From positions 83,135,130 through 83,199,129 of the forward strand of contig CM059567.1 in NCBI GenBank assembly GCA_030386875.1: a stretch of DNA of 64,000 nt. Direction: 5' to 3'. Below, piece after piece: positions 24,169-35,492 of the stretch (positions are counted from its first letter, which is position 1; each line of letters begins with the position of its first letter). Position numbers and translations under genes: made by a program. Under the pieces are notes generated by a model that worked only from the letters and a program-made list of their open reading frames with translations, searched no databases and had not been told where the DNA came from. Origin of the DNA: Morinoia aosen (Eukaryota > Arthropoda > Malacostraca > Amphipoda > Talitridae).

Positions 24169-25993
24169 TGTCACGAGAAGGCTGTCTGCCTCGTCTCTCA
24201 TTAATTTACACTAATGAGAAGACCGAATGCTCGCTTGAGGGGTTGGCATACCTCAATAAAATGCACAGGAAACACAAGGAAAATTTATGGGCAAGCCCAA
24301 AACAAATCAACACTACCACAAAATGTGTATACTAAAATTGGGCAGTACTCACCGATGTACGTTGAACTCGACTTACTCAATGCGCGTTTTTCAGAGCGCA
24401 TCAGTTATGATGAGGGGCTGCTTGCTACTAAATTTGGGGGACTTTATACACGTGAAAATTCACTTAATTTATAATTTACGGCAATACATCATACAGAACA
24501 TCGATAAGCGCACGCAATGTATGGCATTAGAACTGGTGTAAATTGAGTAATGGTATTCTAGAAATTTCATGTGTTAAACAGCTTACATAACAGAATGACA
24601 ATAAATGCTACCGCTGGCCAGCATATCCCCGTACGTTAATCACACAGGTCCTGATACATGAGCCCTACAACATGTTCATATTCTAACAGTGCTGGAGGTG
24701 GGGTCACTTCAAACATACATTCATTAAACAACACAGCTTCAGTTCCAACTTTTGCCTTATGCACAGTTCAAAATGTCTATTGCTGATATCACACTGCTCG
24801 TCCCGCTTCGTTATCTTGACCCATGATCTCCCCTTCTTCCAAGCCGATGACAAAAATCTCCCCGCCTGCACGATGAAAATTAAATACTCATTACTTCTAG
24901 TCGTGCTAATGAAGTTCCCTTAAATATTCCAATCTTCACTTCAACAAACGGCCACACACTTTTATCATATCTATTTCAAAATATTTTCTCCAAAGGTAAT
25001 TACATCACTCTTACCCTCCCCACTTAATGTGGCATCTTCAGAATGATTTCCCCGCTTTAGCCAGGTCTGCAATTTACCCTTATATCCGACGATCGCCGAC
25101 GCAAGACTCAATTTTTCTCATCAGCTCTACCCACTTGTTCGCGAGAAAGCGGTGTTCTAGTTCACGCATGGCCAATCACACACTTAGAAGCTTCTACGTC
25201 ATGTTCGAATGCCCTTCTTGTTTAGCAGCTAAAGCCTCATTCGTGTTCCTTAGCTTCAACTACTTTCCCACCATATTGATGTCGTGGTATTGGCCTAGAG
25301 CCTTCTGACGTAACTTAGCAGCCTCCTCCCTCTCGAGGGTTTGCAGGACCGCCGATCTCAACGTTAGCCCTCCGACTATTTCTGAGAGTTTCCTTTTCAC
25401 GCTCAAGTGCTTGCCATAAATCTGTCGAGCACTGTGTATGGAGTTTGAGATTGTGCCATTAACCCACACAGCATGCGGTACCCGCCGAGGGCCAGCAGAC
25501 TGCTTGTATAGCCAAAAATCTTGAGAACATAATATACACAGCTATCGCCTGGACCAAGGCGTCAGCACTTTCGAACGTCTTAGTGCTCAACCGTTGAGAT
25601 TGTTATTTCTCCCCTCTCGATTGAGTTACACACTCCCTGCCTGAAACAACACATCCTTTCTGAAACAACACATCCTTTATGGGCTCACCACACACACCCG
25701 TCCAGACATTCTGGCTTGTAACACACAAATGTTGAAGAGACTACACCTCCGCACCGCTGGAATTTTAATCAACAAAAATAAAATTTTATAACACATAATT
25801 ATAATTACCCTAAATTCTAAAAACGCAGAGTGAAATCATAATTACCATTTTCCTAAATTCTCATGTTTTAATTCGTTAATCATTCGCTAAATTGATTATT
25901 CTCGACCTGACCCCAAAACACAAGAGCACCAATCAGTTCGCACAAAAAAGGACATAAATTAGTTAAATTCCCAAAATTAAATCTTTCCCAACA
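24169..25993 (-). repeat. long terminal repeat, 3' LTR of the element
   Basis: 1,825-bp direct repeat nearly identical to 33665-35488. On the + strand it begins TGTCACGAGAAGG and ends TTTCCCAACA, giving TG...CA ends. It is the 3' LTR because the element reads on the - strand and the polypurine tract adjoins its inner end. Short open frames inside it are repeated in the other LTR and are not taken as genes. Confidence 0.96.
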
Positions 25994-26006
25994 TCCCCGC
26001 TCCTTT
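25994..26006 (-). promoter_or_regulatory. polypurine tract
   Basis: Read on the - strand, AAAGGAGCGGGGA stands directly before the 3' LTR. A purine-rich tract in this place primes plus-strand DNA synthesis in LTR retroelements. One C interrupts the run. Confidence 0.8.
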
Positions 26007-28592
26007 ACATAAAAAAAATTGACTCGACAATTTTTTTTTTTTGTATTAGCGTTATGTTATTCATTTGAACAATTTGAACTGAATTATTAGCCAATTTAAG
26101 ACACAAATGTTACACATCTACTTAAGCCAATTATGTTCTAAATTAATTCCGCAGAAACATGGTACATTACATTTAACAATCTTATTTATTACAATACAAT
26201 CGGCCACAGCGTAATATATTGTGTCATCTTCATCTAACCGATGCGTCTGTTTTTCCCGCCGAACTGAAGTGCGTACTAAATACTTGAGTACTAAATCCTA
26301 ATAACATTCACAAAATTTAGTGTACACATTTCCTACATACTCAAATATCCTCAAGTGTCGATGTTTTTGTCTTCCAGATCTCTCTAGCCGTTTGCATCTT
26401 CTGTTCTATAATTCCTTGACGCTGCTTTTGACGATTCGCTCTTCACTCCTTGGGTATCGTTGACGGAGTTTGCTGTCCTTCCATTTTCTCTTCTGGCATT
26501 CCAATGCCATCACACACGTGTTGAAGATAGGTACTCATTTTCAGAAGGAAGGATTATGATCCCAATATCCAGCCTCATATAACATTTCTATACACCACAT
26601 TACTTGCACGATTTCATTCGGTAACACGGATCATAATCACGATTCAAGTTACCACTAAATCATGTTAAGTACAATCTTTCACATACATTTTAGGACGTAT
26701 ATTCGAACTCAAATTTTAATCGTCAGACTACTCGTGAATGCCGCTTCGTTGATCAGACGAATTGGCGAATCAGGAACTTATGTTGGTCTGTCGAAGAATA
26801 CGAGTTGAAGCGTCGATAACTCTTTTTTTTTTCTTTTATTCGATTAAGTCTCCCCTCGCGATGGGGTTCCAATCCCACGAAGTAATGCTGAAGTATTCCG
26901 AGGCATAATCCTGCGTAGTGCACACTGGTATCCTGTAGAATCCCCCTCAGTATCCCTTGACGTCACGTGGAATCTGGTAGACACTAGATGATGTTTTATT
27001 TTATTCGAGTGAACACTCTTATTTATGCGAGAATTCCGTGGGTTAATATTCTCTGAAGACCGTCCGCTTCATTCAAAGCCTATCCGCCGAAATCTCTTTT
27101 ACATTTTCATTTCACGTATAAATAGAGATGCCTAAAAATACGGCTTCAATATTCCAATGTGATCGTTTGCCTAGTAAAAAAAAATTCACAGGAAACTTGC
27201 ATGCGAGTATCAGGAATGCCTTTCTAAGCGTTCATGTCACAATGCAAATTCCAAATAATTCAAGTTAGATTTCATACTCAATAATATAAAAGCATTATCA
27301 TTGGTTCATTTGGGTACCCATTTATAAAAGCATTTTTGAACACTATTACATTACGGCGCCCTAGAACATTATCTGCTTTATTTTCGTATTCTCTTCCTTC
27401 CTTCCTCACGATGATGCTCCGGCGTTCTGTGGTGCTTTCCACTTTGAAGTCTTAAATACCAATTACTTGTGCAGCCCTTTCCTGGCTCTGCTGTTGGCTA
27501 ACGATGTGTTTCGCCGCGAGTTTGACCACAAGCAACTCTGAGGCAATTACTTGTGCCCTTCGCATTCTTCTGAAGATGGTGCAAAATTTCAGCCTCACAT
27601 ACATCTTCGTCGTTTCCCAATGCAACGCTGGAATTTGTTCTACTGTGAAACGATTCCAATACAAGTTCGATTAAATCCCCTATGTCGTACAGTTGTTGTC
27701 TGTTCGTTGTTCTTGTAAATAATTACTTATATTCCACGTGATTCTTCCTGAATTTGCTGCTTATACGAGACGCATTCGTGTTATGCAATTGTTCTGGCCT
27801 GTTTTGGGCTGAAGTACATACTACGCTAATCTACCAAGAATTAATTCCTTAAGTCTGAAAGGGAAATGTGCTACACTCTACAGAGTAAGTTGAGAATAAT
27901 TCCTTCCGGAATACCGTGTTTACGATATTCTTTCAGGCAAGAGAAAGACACAAAGTCAGAAAATTCAACACTACAGCACGAAAGAATACGCGACCTATAA
28001 TCTGACGCTAAACATATTTTCCCCGTTACGAAAATGAACGGTCTAAAGGTATTGATAAAATTAGCAAGCCTGAGATACATAAGCCTAAGAACTTCATATT
28101 AACTAATTACTTCGCCAGAGTTATTTCTTATCAAGCGCGTACGCTACACGAGAAGCTGGCAAGAAATATAAGCATCCTACAAATGAAACAAAGTACTCCT
28201 CTTGAGAAACACACGAAGTTAACCTAATAAACGCTCAATTTTCTTTACTTAGCAAGAGAGAAAATGAGAATTACGCATAGCATAAGATTAGATCGCTCAA
28301 CAAGATTTTCATCCAGACGAAATTTCTTGTGAGCAAAGAAAGTTGGACTTACATAACCTAGAGCATATTCCTATTGAACGAAGCATCACACTCTCGCGAG
28401 TGAGATTAGATTTAATTCAAAGCTAGAATAACACAATCCTACTAAAGAACACACTTAGGTTGAAGCAGTACAGCGCTAAAAAACTCACTCCTACGCAAGA
28501 GTTTTTCTACAATTAAACACACAAGATCACATCCCGCAAAGCCAAGTCGATGCATGATTTCAGTCCTCTGCAGCTCGTTTCTAGTTGGCGGT
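26007..28592 (-). other. non-coding 3' region of the retrotransposon
   Basis: About 2.6 kb between the end of pol and the polypurine tract. It is AT-rich, with only two frames of 69-70 codons on the - strand (27452-27664 and 27871-28080) that resemble nothing I know. A gypsy-type element could have env here, but I see no signal peptide, fusion peptide or cysteine pattern of an envelope protein. It may be a long 3' untranslated region or hold sequence captured or decayed beyond recognition. Confidence 0.6.
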
Positions 28593-31500
28593 TCACCTAC
28601 ACCGAGAACGTAAGTTATAACTCCGCCGCTCCTTGAATGCAGCTCTCGCGCTTACGTGGTTTTCTGTCCCCAGGTCCTCATCTTCGCTCTCAATTGTTTC
28701 ATATCCGTTTCCATTCCCTGGCTCAGCTGCGACGTCCGACGTGCCGGGAAAAGCCTCGCCGCGTAGGAAAGCAACTTTCAATCTATCCAAATGAACCCTT
28801 TCTTGTCGGTTACTATATAGTGCTTTAATGGTCGCATTTGTGGCATTCCTTTCAAGGACACGATAGGGGCCTAACCAGTCGGTAGGCCACGAGTTTGCAG
28901 CTTCGGCCTTTCCTGTCGGATTGTGTAATAAAACAATATCTCCGCTCTCCACCTGGTTGTTTTTCACACCTCTTTCCTTCATTTGCACCGACTTGTCGTG
29001 TGAAGCCTTGGACTTGGCCTTCACTACTTTGAACGCATTGTGAAGTCGGGCGCTCACCTCGGCACTGTAATTGTCCCCAAGAGAATAATCCATGCGAGGT
29101 GCCTTCAGCCAGTCAACAACAGGAATTTCAGCGTCTCTACCAAAGAATAAATAATACGGTATTTCTTCAATAACACTTTGATAACTTGTGTTCAGTGCCA
29201 AGCATGTCCACGGCAAAGCATCATGCCACGATGGTTGATCGCTGGCTGCGAGGTGAGACAGCACCGTTTTGATGTTCTTGTTCTGACGTTCCGTCATCCC
29301 ATTTGATTGCGGATGATACGCTGATGTGTTGTAGTATTTTATTTTCAATTTTTCACACACGTTACGGAACAATGTTGATGTGAACTCTGTACCTCTGTCT
29401 GAGACGAGCGTTTTCGCAGGGCCATACGTGGTTACGAATTTAGTTAACGCTCGAGTCACTTCCTCAGTTGTCTTGCTTCTGAGTGGGAAAGCAGCGACAT
29501 ATCTACTGAAGTGATCAACCACGGTCAAGATGTATTTGTGGCCCTCATACGACACTGGCATTTCGATTAAATCTACGCCTATTCTGTCCAGAGGCTTGTC
29601 AATTTCAGGGAATGAACCCATGCTAACACAAATGCGATTGTTGATCTTACGTTTCTGGCACTGCATGCACGAATCGATGTATTTGTTGACGTCGCGAGAC
29701 ATGTTAATCCAGTACCCAAATTCCATGAGCTTTTTCCACGTTTTAGCACGACCTTGATGAGCACCGATGGTACTATCATGCGCTAACGTTATTGCTGCTT
29801 CTCTCAGAGCGTCTGGCACAACGATTAAGTGCCTTGTTCTATTAGGCTTTCGTTGTGTCTTTCTGAAATACAATATGCCTCCGTCGGTGAAGATCTCGGG
29901 TTTTAGAGCGAGACTTGGAGCGTCCCCTAATTTGTCACCTTCAAGATACCTCAGAACTGGCCCCCAAACGGGATCTTTCAACTGTTCTGCTCTCACATTT
30001 TCTTTCTGCAAACTACTTTCCGCCTCTTGTACATTGGGCGCTTCATTTATCATCGTCGTGACGAACACTGTTTTAGGTGCTTCGTCGTCTGGATTTTCTT
30101 CTTCGTTGTCGTTCGCAATATTTCTCGACAATGCGTCGGGCACCACGTTCTGAGTTCCTGGCCGATAAATCACCTCAAAATCATATTGAGAGAGTGTTAG
30201 GGCCCATCTCATAATTCTGTTGTTCTTGGTATTTTTACCTGTGAACAAATATTTGAGAGCCGTGTGATCAGTAATTACAACGAATTTATTACCGTACAGG
30301 TAAGGTGAAAAGTGATTTACAGCGGCGACCACTGCTAATCCTTCCCGCTCAGTGATTGAATAACGTTTTTCAGCATCATTGAATCTTTTGCTGAAGTATC
30401 CAATCGGTTGTTCCTTTCCGTTACATTTCTGAGCAAGGACCGCGCCCGCGCCCTCATTCGAGGCATCACAGCTCAAGTAATACGTCTCATTTAGAGAAGG
30501 CTTCTTCAGAACTGGAGCTTCTATCATGAGTTGCTTAAGTTTGCAGAAGGCTTGCTCGTGTTCTTCCTTCCACTGGAATCTTGCCCCCTTTTTAGTCAGC
30601 GCATTAAGAGGTGCAGCTGTTGTAGCGAAATGCGGAATGAATCGCCGGTAGAAGTTGAGCGCTGCTACAAACGAGCGGACTTTGCGTGCGGTCGTCGGCC
30701 TAGGGTAATTTTGCATGGCCTCAACATTTTTGGGGTCCGGAATGAGTCCCTCACGACTGATGTAACATCCTAGGTACTTCACTTGTTTTTGCGCAAACTT
30801 GCACTTGTCCAAGCCTATTTTGACTCCGGCACATTGAAATTCGTGCAACACTTCCCTCAAATTTTCTAGGTGCTTCTCAAAAGTCATAGAGCTAACGCAC
30901 ACATCGTCCAAATAAATAGCGGCGAATTTTCCAAGCTGCCTTTTCAGAACATGACAAGTTACTCTCTGGTACACTGATGTTGAGCACTTGAGTCCCATAG
31001 GCAGCCGAGCGTACTCGAAGTTGCCTTGTCGAGTCTGAAATGCAGTGTACTGCTTACTTTCTTCATCTAGCTCAATTTGATGGAAGGCTGATTTTGCATC
31101 GACAATGGAATAGTACTCTTTCCCAGCAACTTCTTCCAGGGTTCCTATGATGTTGGGAATCGGGTAATGTTCGTTCACCACTCGCATGTTCACAGCTCGC
31201 AGATCAAGGCAAATTCTGTGGCCTCCTCCAGGTTTCCTTACGAGTACGAGCGGATTTTTCCAAGCACTTGTGCTCTCTTGCACAACTCCACTTTCAATCA
31301 TCTCCGAGACCTTTTTATCAATAATTTCTTGGCTGGTGTACGGAATACGCCATCCTTTCGTTTGAATTGGCCTGTAATCACTCAGCAAAATCCTGTATTT
31401 CACTCCTTTCACGTGGCCAATATCCATCTCGTCTGCACTAATCGTCTTGTGATATTCCTTGAGCAGGTTTCTGACTTGTCCTTGTTTTTCAGCATCCAAG

Positions 31501-32324
31501 TAACTGAGGTCAAGCTCATCAATTTGCTGAAAGCGCTTCTCTCTGCGGCGATTTTCTGCTTCGCTATTTTCCGCATTGTTTTCTTCTGCAGTTGCAGCTT
31601 CATTCGAGATTTCGTGGCATGTTGCAATTATTGCTCCTTCAGTCAGAGCGATTTCTTCGGCAAAAGGGTTAAGTACAGGCATCAAAACATACCCGTTTTG
31701 TACCTTTGCAGCGGTGGCTCCGACGTACGGCGCCCACTTAATTCTAGGCTCTAAAATTACTTCCTTCCCATTAAACTTGCCATCTGCTCGACACTTCACC
31801 ATGGTTTGCGTGCGAGGCCTTACTATAATATCCTCAGCCAAAGTGACTGATTTTTCTTCCCGCGTTACACACAAAATTTTTGGGGAAGTGGGTCCTGGTG
31901 CTGAAAACATGTTCACGTGAGTGCCAAAGAATGATGCCCTACATTTTCCGAAGTCTAGCTTTGCGTTGACTTTGTTCATTACTTCCACTCCTATTAGCAG
32001 GTCTCCTGGGAATGCATTTTCCCGCACAACAAAACATCTCTGTACAATTTTCTGACCGTTAACTTTGATTGGCACATTAATCTTTCCCAGCACCGGCACG
32101 GGTTCCTCTCCAATTGTTTTTAATACAGTCGATGTTCCTTTCACATTAGCATTTTTAATCCCCGCAACCACACGCTCTTTAACCAAGCATATATTTGCTC
32201 CGGTATCAAGAAGTGCGGTAACAGGTATACCATTCACTTGGAGTATCACGCTGGGATTTATTATTGGAGCTAACGGTCTCCTATTCCGTTTTTTGGCTGT
32301 CCTGCAAACTGTTGCACTCTGCAA
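28593..32324 (-). CDS. pol: Pol polyprotein of the Ty3/gypsy retrotransposon
   Basis: A 1,243-residue open frame. Domains in order: aspartic protease with DTGA at residues 40-43; reverse transcriptase at about 310-530 with the palm-domain YLDD box at 471-474 and an LPMGLKCS segment near 441; RNase H at about 612-735 (SCDASNEGAGAVL, then DHTALKYL); integrase with an H-H-C-C zinc-binding region at about 849-889 and a DDE core with Asp 918, Asp 976 and Glu 1012; and a C-terminal GPYR-type module without a recognisable chromodomain. The polyprotein is cleaved by its own protease, copies the RNA into DNA and inserts it. Its start overlaps the end of gag by about 55 bp in a different frame (-1 relative to gag), the arrangement for which many Ty3/gypsy elements use programmed frameshifting. 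The length and domain set are those of a complete family member; it looks whole. The N-terminal Met is the first of the frame and may not be a real start if translation enters by frameshift. Confidence 0.96.
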   Translation of the reverse strand: MQSATVCRTAKKRNRRPLAPIINPSVILQVNGIPVTALLDTGANICLVKERVVAGIKNANVKGTSTVLKTIGEEPVPVLGKINVPIKVNGQKIVQRCFVVRENAFPGDLLIGVEVMNKVNAKLDFGKCRASFFGTHVNMFSAPGPTSPKILCVTREEKSVTLAEDIIVRPRTQTMVKCRADGKFNGKEVILEPRIKWAPYVGATAAKVQNGYVLMPVLNPFAEEIALTEGAIIATCHEISNEAATAEENNAENSEAENRRREKRFQQIDELDLSYLDAEKQGQVRNLLKEYHKTISADEMDIGHVKGVKYRILLSDYRPIQTKGWRIPYTSQEIIDKKVSEMIESGVVQESTSAWKNPLVLVRKPGGGHRICLDLRAVNMRVVNEHYPIPNIIGTLEEVAGKEYYSIVDAKSAFHQIELDEESKQYTAFQTRQGNFEYARLPMGLKCSTSVYQRVTCHVLKRQLGKFAAIYLDDVCVSSMTFEKHLENLREVLHEFQCAGVKIGLDKCKFAQKQVKYLGCYISREGLIPDPKNVEAMQNYPRPTTARKVRSFVAALNFYRRFIPHFATTAAPLNALTKKGARFQWKEEHEQAFCKLKQLMIEAPVLKKPSLNETYYLSCDASNEGAGAVLAQKCNGKEQPIGYFSKRFNDAEKRYSITEREGLAVVAAVNHFSPYLYGNKFVVITDHTALKYLFTGKNTKNNRIMRWALTLSQYDFEVIYRPGTQNVVPDALSRNIANDNEEENPDDEAPKTVFVTTMINEAPNVQEAESSLQKENVRAEQLKDPVWGPVLRYLEGDKLGDAPSLALKPEIFTDGGILYFRKTQRKPNRTRHLIVVPDALREAAITLAHDSTIGAHQGRAKTWKKLMEFGYWINMSRDVNKYIDSCMQCQKRKINNRICVSMGSFPEIDKPLDRIGVDLIEMPVSYEGHKYILTVVDHFSRYVAAFPLRSKTTEEVTRALTKFVTTYGPAKTLVSDRGTEFTSTLFRNVCEKLKIKYYNTSAYHPQSNGMTERQNKNIKTVLSHLAASDQPSWHDALPWTCLALNTSYQSVIEEIPYYLFFGRDAEIPVVDWLKAPRMDYSLGDNYSAEVSARLHNAFKVVKAKSKASHDKSVQMKERGVKNNQVESGDIVLLHNPTGKAEAANSWPTDWLGPYRVLERNATNATIKALYSNRQERVHLDRLKVAFLRGEAFPGTSDVAAEPGNGNGYETIESEDEDLGTENHVSARAAFKERRSYNLRSRCR

Positions 32325-33370
32325 TTAGCTCTTAGGTGCCCAAATCTTCCACAGTTGACGCACGGCGGTGGCACCGCTTTATACTGTGCCAAGTCCATTG
32401 CAGGTGCAGGTGGTACTTCCCGATGCGGCTGTGGCTCTCTTGTGTGGTAAATTTGGTGCTGATGACTCCTAAGTCTGCCTTTTTCGCTCCAGTGGGGTGC
32501 TTCATAATTTCCTCTTCGATGATAAGGAGAGTGTCGTATCTGTCTGTTCCTTTCTCTCCAGGGTGGCACTTCCTGGCGGTACCCTCTAGGCCGTTGTGGT
32601 GAATGCCGCATCGTATGGCCGACACGTGCAGTCTCATGCTGTGGCCTCCTCTCGCTTCGCTGCGCTCTCTCTCTCTCCGGTTCCCTCTTCTCTGTCGTTT
32701 CCCTTGGTACTGGTACTATGCGTCGATTTTCCACTTCGATTGCCATGTCCCTCAATTCTTGTACTGTCGTAGGTCGCGCATCACTTCGAAATGGTCTTGT
32801 GATGTTCTCCCTTAATCCGAGCCACATCAAATCTACAAGGATTCGTTCCGGATTTTCTAGATAATTCTCGTTGTACAGCCTTTCCAGGCGCGTCAGGTAT
32901 TCTGAAACTCCTTCTCGGCTTGTTTGCTTCTTGGTCACTATTTCAAACAGCGCTTGCGTCGGATGTTCAACTTGATCGGCGTAAGAGCGCAGCCATGTTT
33001 CTGCTTCTCGCAGGTTCGTTAGTGTATCAATTATTAGATTGCACTCCTTTGCCTCTTGTTGACCTAGGCATAGGAAGAAGGCTTTCACCTGCTCGCTGTT
33101 ATTCAGATTGCCCGTCAAAAACTTCAATCTTGCCATATGTTCCCCTACATCGTCGCCCCTCCTGAATTTAGTACCAATGGCCCCCACGCAACTTGTTACC
33201 ACAGGCATATTAACTACTTCTTCCTCTTCAGGTTGTGGTGGCGCCACTCGTCCGTTCCTCCTTGCGTTGTTCCTTCTCCCCCGTGCAGGCATGGTGGCGA
33301 TTTTCTCCAATTCACCTTTTCCAAAACTCAAAATTTTGCGATCACTCAAATATTTTTCAAACCTACTCAC
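32270..33370 (-). CDS. gag: Gag polyprotein of the Ty3/gypsy retrotransposon
   Basis: A 366-residue frame upstream of pol. The middle (about 60-215) looks like a retrotransposon Gag capsid region, with helical segments rich in Leu, Arg and Glu such as REGVSEYLTRLERLYNENY. An Arg/His/Pro-rich stretch follows (about 230-320), then one CCHC zinc knuckle (CVNCGRFGHLRANC, about 337-350), the nucleic-acid-binding motif of nucleocapsid. Gag forms the intracellular particle and packages the RNA. The first Met (33370) was used; an in-frame Met at residue 27 is an alternative. The length is usual for the family and the frame looks whole. The 3' end overlaps the start of pol. Confidence 0.92.
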   Translation of the reverse strand: MSRFEKYLSDRKILSFGKGELEKIATMPARGRRNNARRNGRVAPPQPEEEEVVNMPVVTSCVGAIGTKFRRGDDVGEHMARLKFLTGNLNNSEQVKAFFLCLGQQEAKECNLIIDTLTNLREAETWLRSYADQVEHPTQALFEIVTKKQTSREGVSEYLTRLERLYNENYLENPERILVDLMWLGLRENITRPFRSDARPTTVQELRDMAIEVENRRIVPVPRETTEKREPERERAQRSERRPQHETARVGHTMRHSPQRPRGYRQEVPPWRERNRQIRHSPYHRRGNYEAPHWSEKGRLRSHQHQIYHTREPQPHREVPPAPAMDLAQYKAVPPPCVNCGRFGHLRANCRVQQFAGQPKNGIGDR

Positions 33371-33664
33371 TGTAAAACCTTTACTGAAACTTTGAAATTA
33401 ATCGAGTGAACACACTAGAATTTTCTCACTCAAACTTATCACTTTTATAACCACTTTCACTTTCTTGATCTATATGGCCGTGTGCTTGCTGGCTTCTCAT
33501 GCACCGGAACACAGAAAATCATCACTACGAGACATGTACCTCTACTGAATTTCTGTACGTTTTGCACATGAAATAACTACGCAAAAAAAAAAATACAACG
33601 CAACTGTCATACCACACTCACAAAATATTACAAAGCGATCGCGTTGATCTTTGCCAAATTGGGT
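33371..33664 (-). other. 5' leader of the retrotransposon
   Basis: 294 bp between the 5' LTR and gag, where the primer-binding site and RNA packaging signal are expected. No frame of note. Confidence 0.7.
33639..33656 (-). promoter_or_regulatory. possible tRNA primer-binding site
   Basis: Eight bases inside the 5' LTR the - strand reads TGGCAAAGATCAACGCGA. A TGG start close to the LTR matches the CCA end of a tRNA primer. I cannot name the tRNA from memory, and the 8-base offset makes the call tentative. Confidence 0.35.
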
Positions 33665-35488
33665 TGTCACGAGAAGGCTGTCTGCCTCGTCTCTCATTAA
33701 TTTACACTAATGAGAAGACCGAATGCTCGCTTGAGGGGTTGGCATACCTCAATAAAATGCACAGGAAACACAAGGAAAATTTATGGGCAAGCCCAAAACA
33801 AATCAACACTACCACAAAATGTGTATACTAAAATTGGGCAGTACTCACCGATGTACGTTGAACTCGACTTACTCAATGCGCGTTTTTCAGAGCGCATCAG
33901 TTATGATGAGGGGCTGCTTGCTACTAAATTTGGGGGACTTTATACACGTGAAAATTCACTTAATTTATAATTTACGGCAATACATCATACAGAACATCGA
34001 TAAGCGCACGCAATGTATGGCATTAGAACTGGTGTAAATTGAGTAATGGTATTCTAGAAATTTCATGTGTTAAACAGCTTACATAACAGAATGACAATAA
34101 ATGCTACCGCTGGCCAGCATATCCCCGTACGTTAATCACACAGGTCCTGATACATGAGCCCTACAACATGTTCATATTCTAACAGTGCTGGAGGTGGGGT
34201 CACTTCAAACATACATTCATTAAACAACACAGCTTCAGTTCCAACTTTTGCCTTATGCACAGTTCAAAATGTCTATTGCTGATATCACACTGCTCGTCCC
34301 GCTTCGTTATCTTGACCCATGATCTCCCCTTCCAAGCCGATGACAAAAACCTCCCCGCCTGCACGATGAAAATTAAATACTCATTACTTCTAGTCGTGCT
34401 AATGAAGTTCCCTTAAATATTCCAATCTTCACTTCAACAAACGGCCACACACTTTTATCATATCTATTTCAAAATATTTTCTCCAAAGGTAATTACATCA
34501 CTCTTACCCTCCCCACTTAATGTGGCATCTTCAGAATGATTTCCCCGCTTTAGCCAGGTCTGCAATTTACCCTTATATCCGACGATCGCCGACGCAAGAC
34601 TCAATTTTTCTCATCAGCTCTACCCACTTGTTCGCGAGAAAGCGGTGTTCTAGTTCACGCATGGCCAATCACACACTTAGAAGCTTCTACGTCATGTTCG
34701 AATGCCCTTCTTGTTTAGCAGCTAAAGCCTCATTCGTGTTCCTTAGCTTCAACTACTTTCCCACCATATTGATGTCGTGGTATTGGCCTAGAGCCTTCTG
34801 ACGTAACTTAGCAGCCTCCTCCCTCTCGAGGGTTTGCAGGACCGCCGATCTCAACGTTAGCCCTCCGACTATTTCTGAGAGTTTCCTTTTCACGCTCAAG
34901 TGCTTGCCATAAATCTGTCGAGCACTGTGTATGGAGTTTGAGATTGTGCCATTAACCCACACAGCATGCGGTACCCGCCGAGGGCCAGCAGACTGCTTGT
35001 ATAGCCAAAAATCTTGAGAACATAATATACACAGCTATCGCCTGGACCAAGGCGTCAGCACTTTCGAACGTCTTAGTGCTCAACCGTTGAGATTGTTATT
35101 TCTCCCCTCTCGATTGAGTTACACACTCCCTGCCTGAAACAACACACCCTTTCTGAAACAACACATCCTTTATGGGCTCACCACACACACCCGTCCAGAC
35201 ATTCTGGCTTGTAACACACACAAATGTTGAAGAGACTACACCTCCGCACCGCTGGAATTTTAATCAACAAAAATAAAATTTTATAACACATAATTATAAT
35301 TTCCCTAAATTCTAAAAACGCAGAGTGAAATCATAATTACCATTTTCCTAAATTCTCATGTTTTAATTCGTTAATCATTCGCTAAATTGATTATTCTCGA
35401 CCTGACCCCAAAACACAAGAGCACCAATCAGTTAGCACAAAAAAGGACATAAATTAGTTAAATTCCCAAAATTAAATCTTTCCCAACA
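33665..35488 (-). repeat. long terminal repeat, 5' LTR of the element
   Basis: 1,824-bp partner of 24169-25993, with the same TG...CA ends. It should hold the element's promoter and RNA start, but I cannot place them. At 1.8 kb it is long for a Ty3/gypsy LTR. Confidence 0.96.
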
Positions 35489-35492
35489 AGCG
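35489..35492. repeat. target-site duplication, right copy (AGCG)
   Basis: Second copy of the 4-bp target, followed by the continuation TGAGGCTGGG of the spacer. Confidence 0.88.

Larger units (their letters stand above)
24169..35488 (-). mobile_element. Ty3/gypsy (Metaviridae) LTR retrotransposon
   Basis: An 11,320-bp element lying antisense to the 5S genes. In its own direction the order is 5' LTR, leader, gag, overlapping pol (protease, reverse transcriptase, RNase H, integrase), a long non-coding 3' region, polypurine tract, 3' LTR. The PR-RT-RH-IN order defines Ty3/gypsy rather than Ty1/copia. The LTRs begin TG and end CA. Gag and pol are both open, so the gag-pol part looks whole with no obvious break; I see no env gene. 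The two LTRs differ by roughly four substitutions and two small indels over 1.82 kb (about 0.2%), which implies a recent insertion, probably well under a million years at typical insect neutral rates (inference). It sits in a 5S spacer and leaves all neighbouring genes intact. Confidence 0.96.

Noticed and set aside
25027-25308. Small frames inside the LTRs (also at 34520-34801)
   Set aside because: They are present in both LTRs only because the LTRs are copies; no resemblance to known proteins.
26865-26875. GGTTCCAATCC inside the retrotransposon, like a tRNA or SINE box B
   Set aside because: No box A, no cloverleaf and no tail or target duplication around it; an 11-base match is expected by chance.
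26007-28592. An env gene in the 3' part of the retrotransposon
   Set aside because: No long frame and no recognisable envelope features; small frames only.
28637-28828. + strand frames across 28.6-33.4 kb (for example 31167-31754, 195 codons)
   Set aside because: They are shadows of gag and pol, which lie on the - strand and have clear domains.
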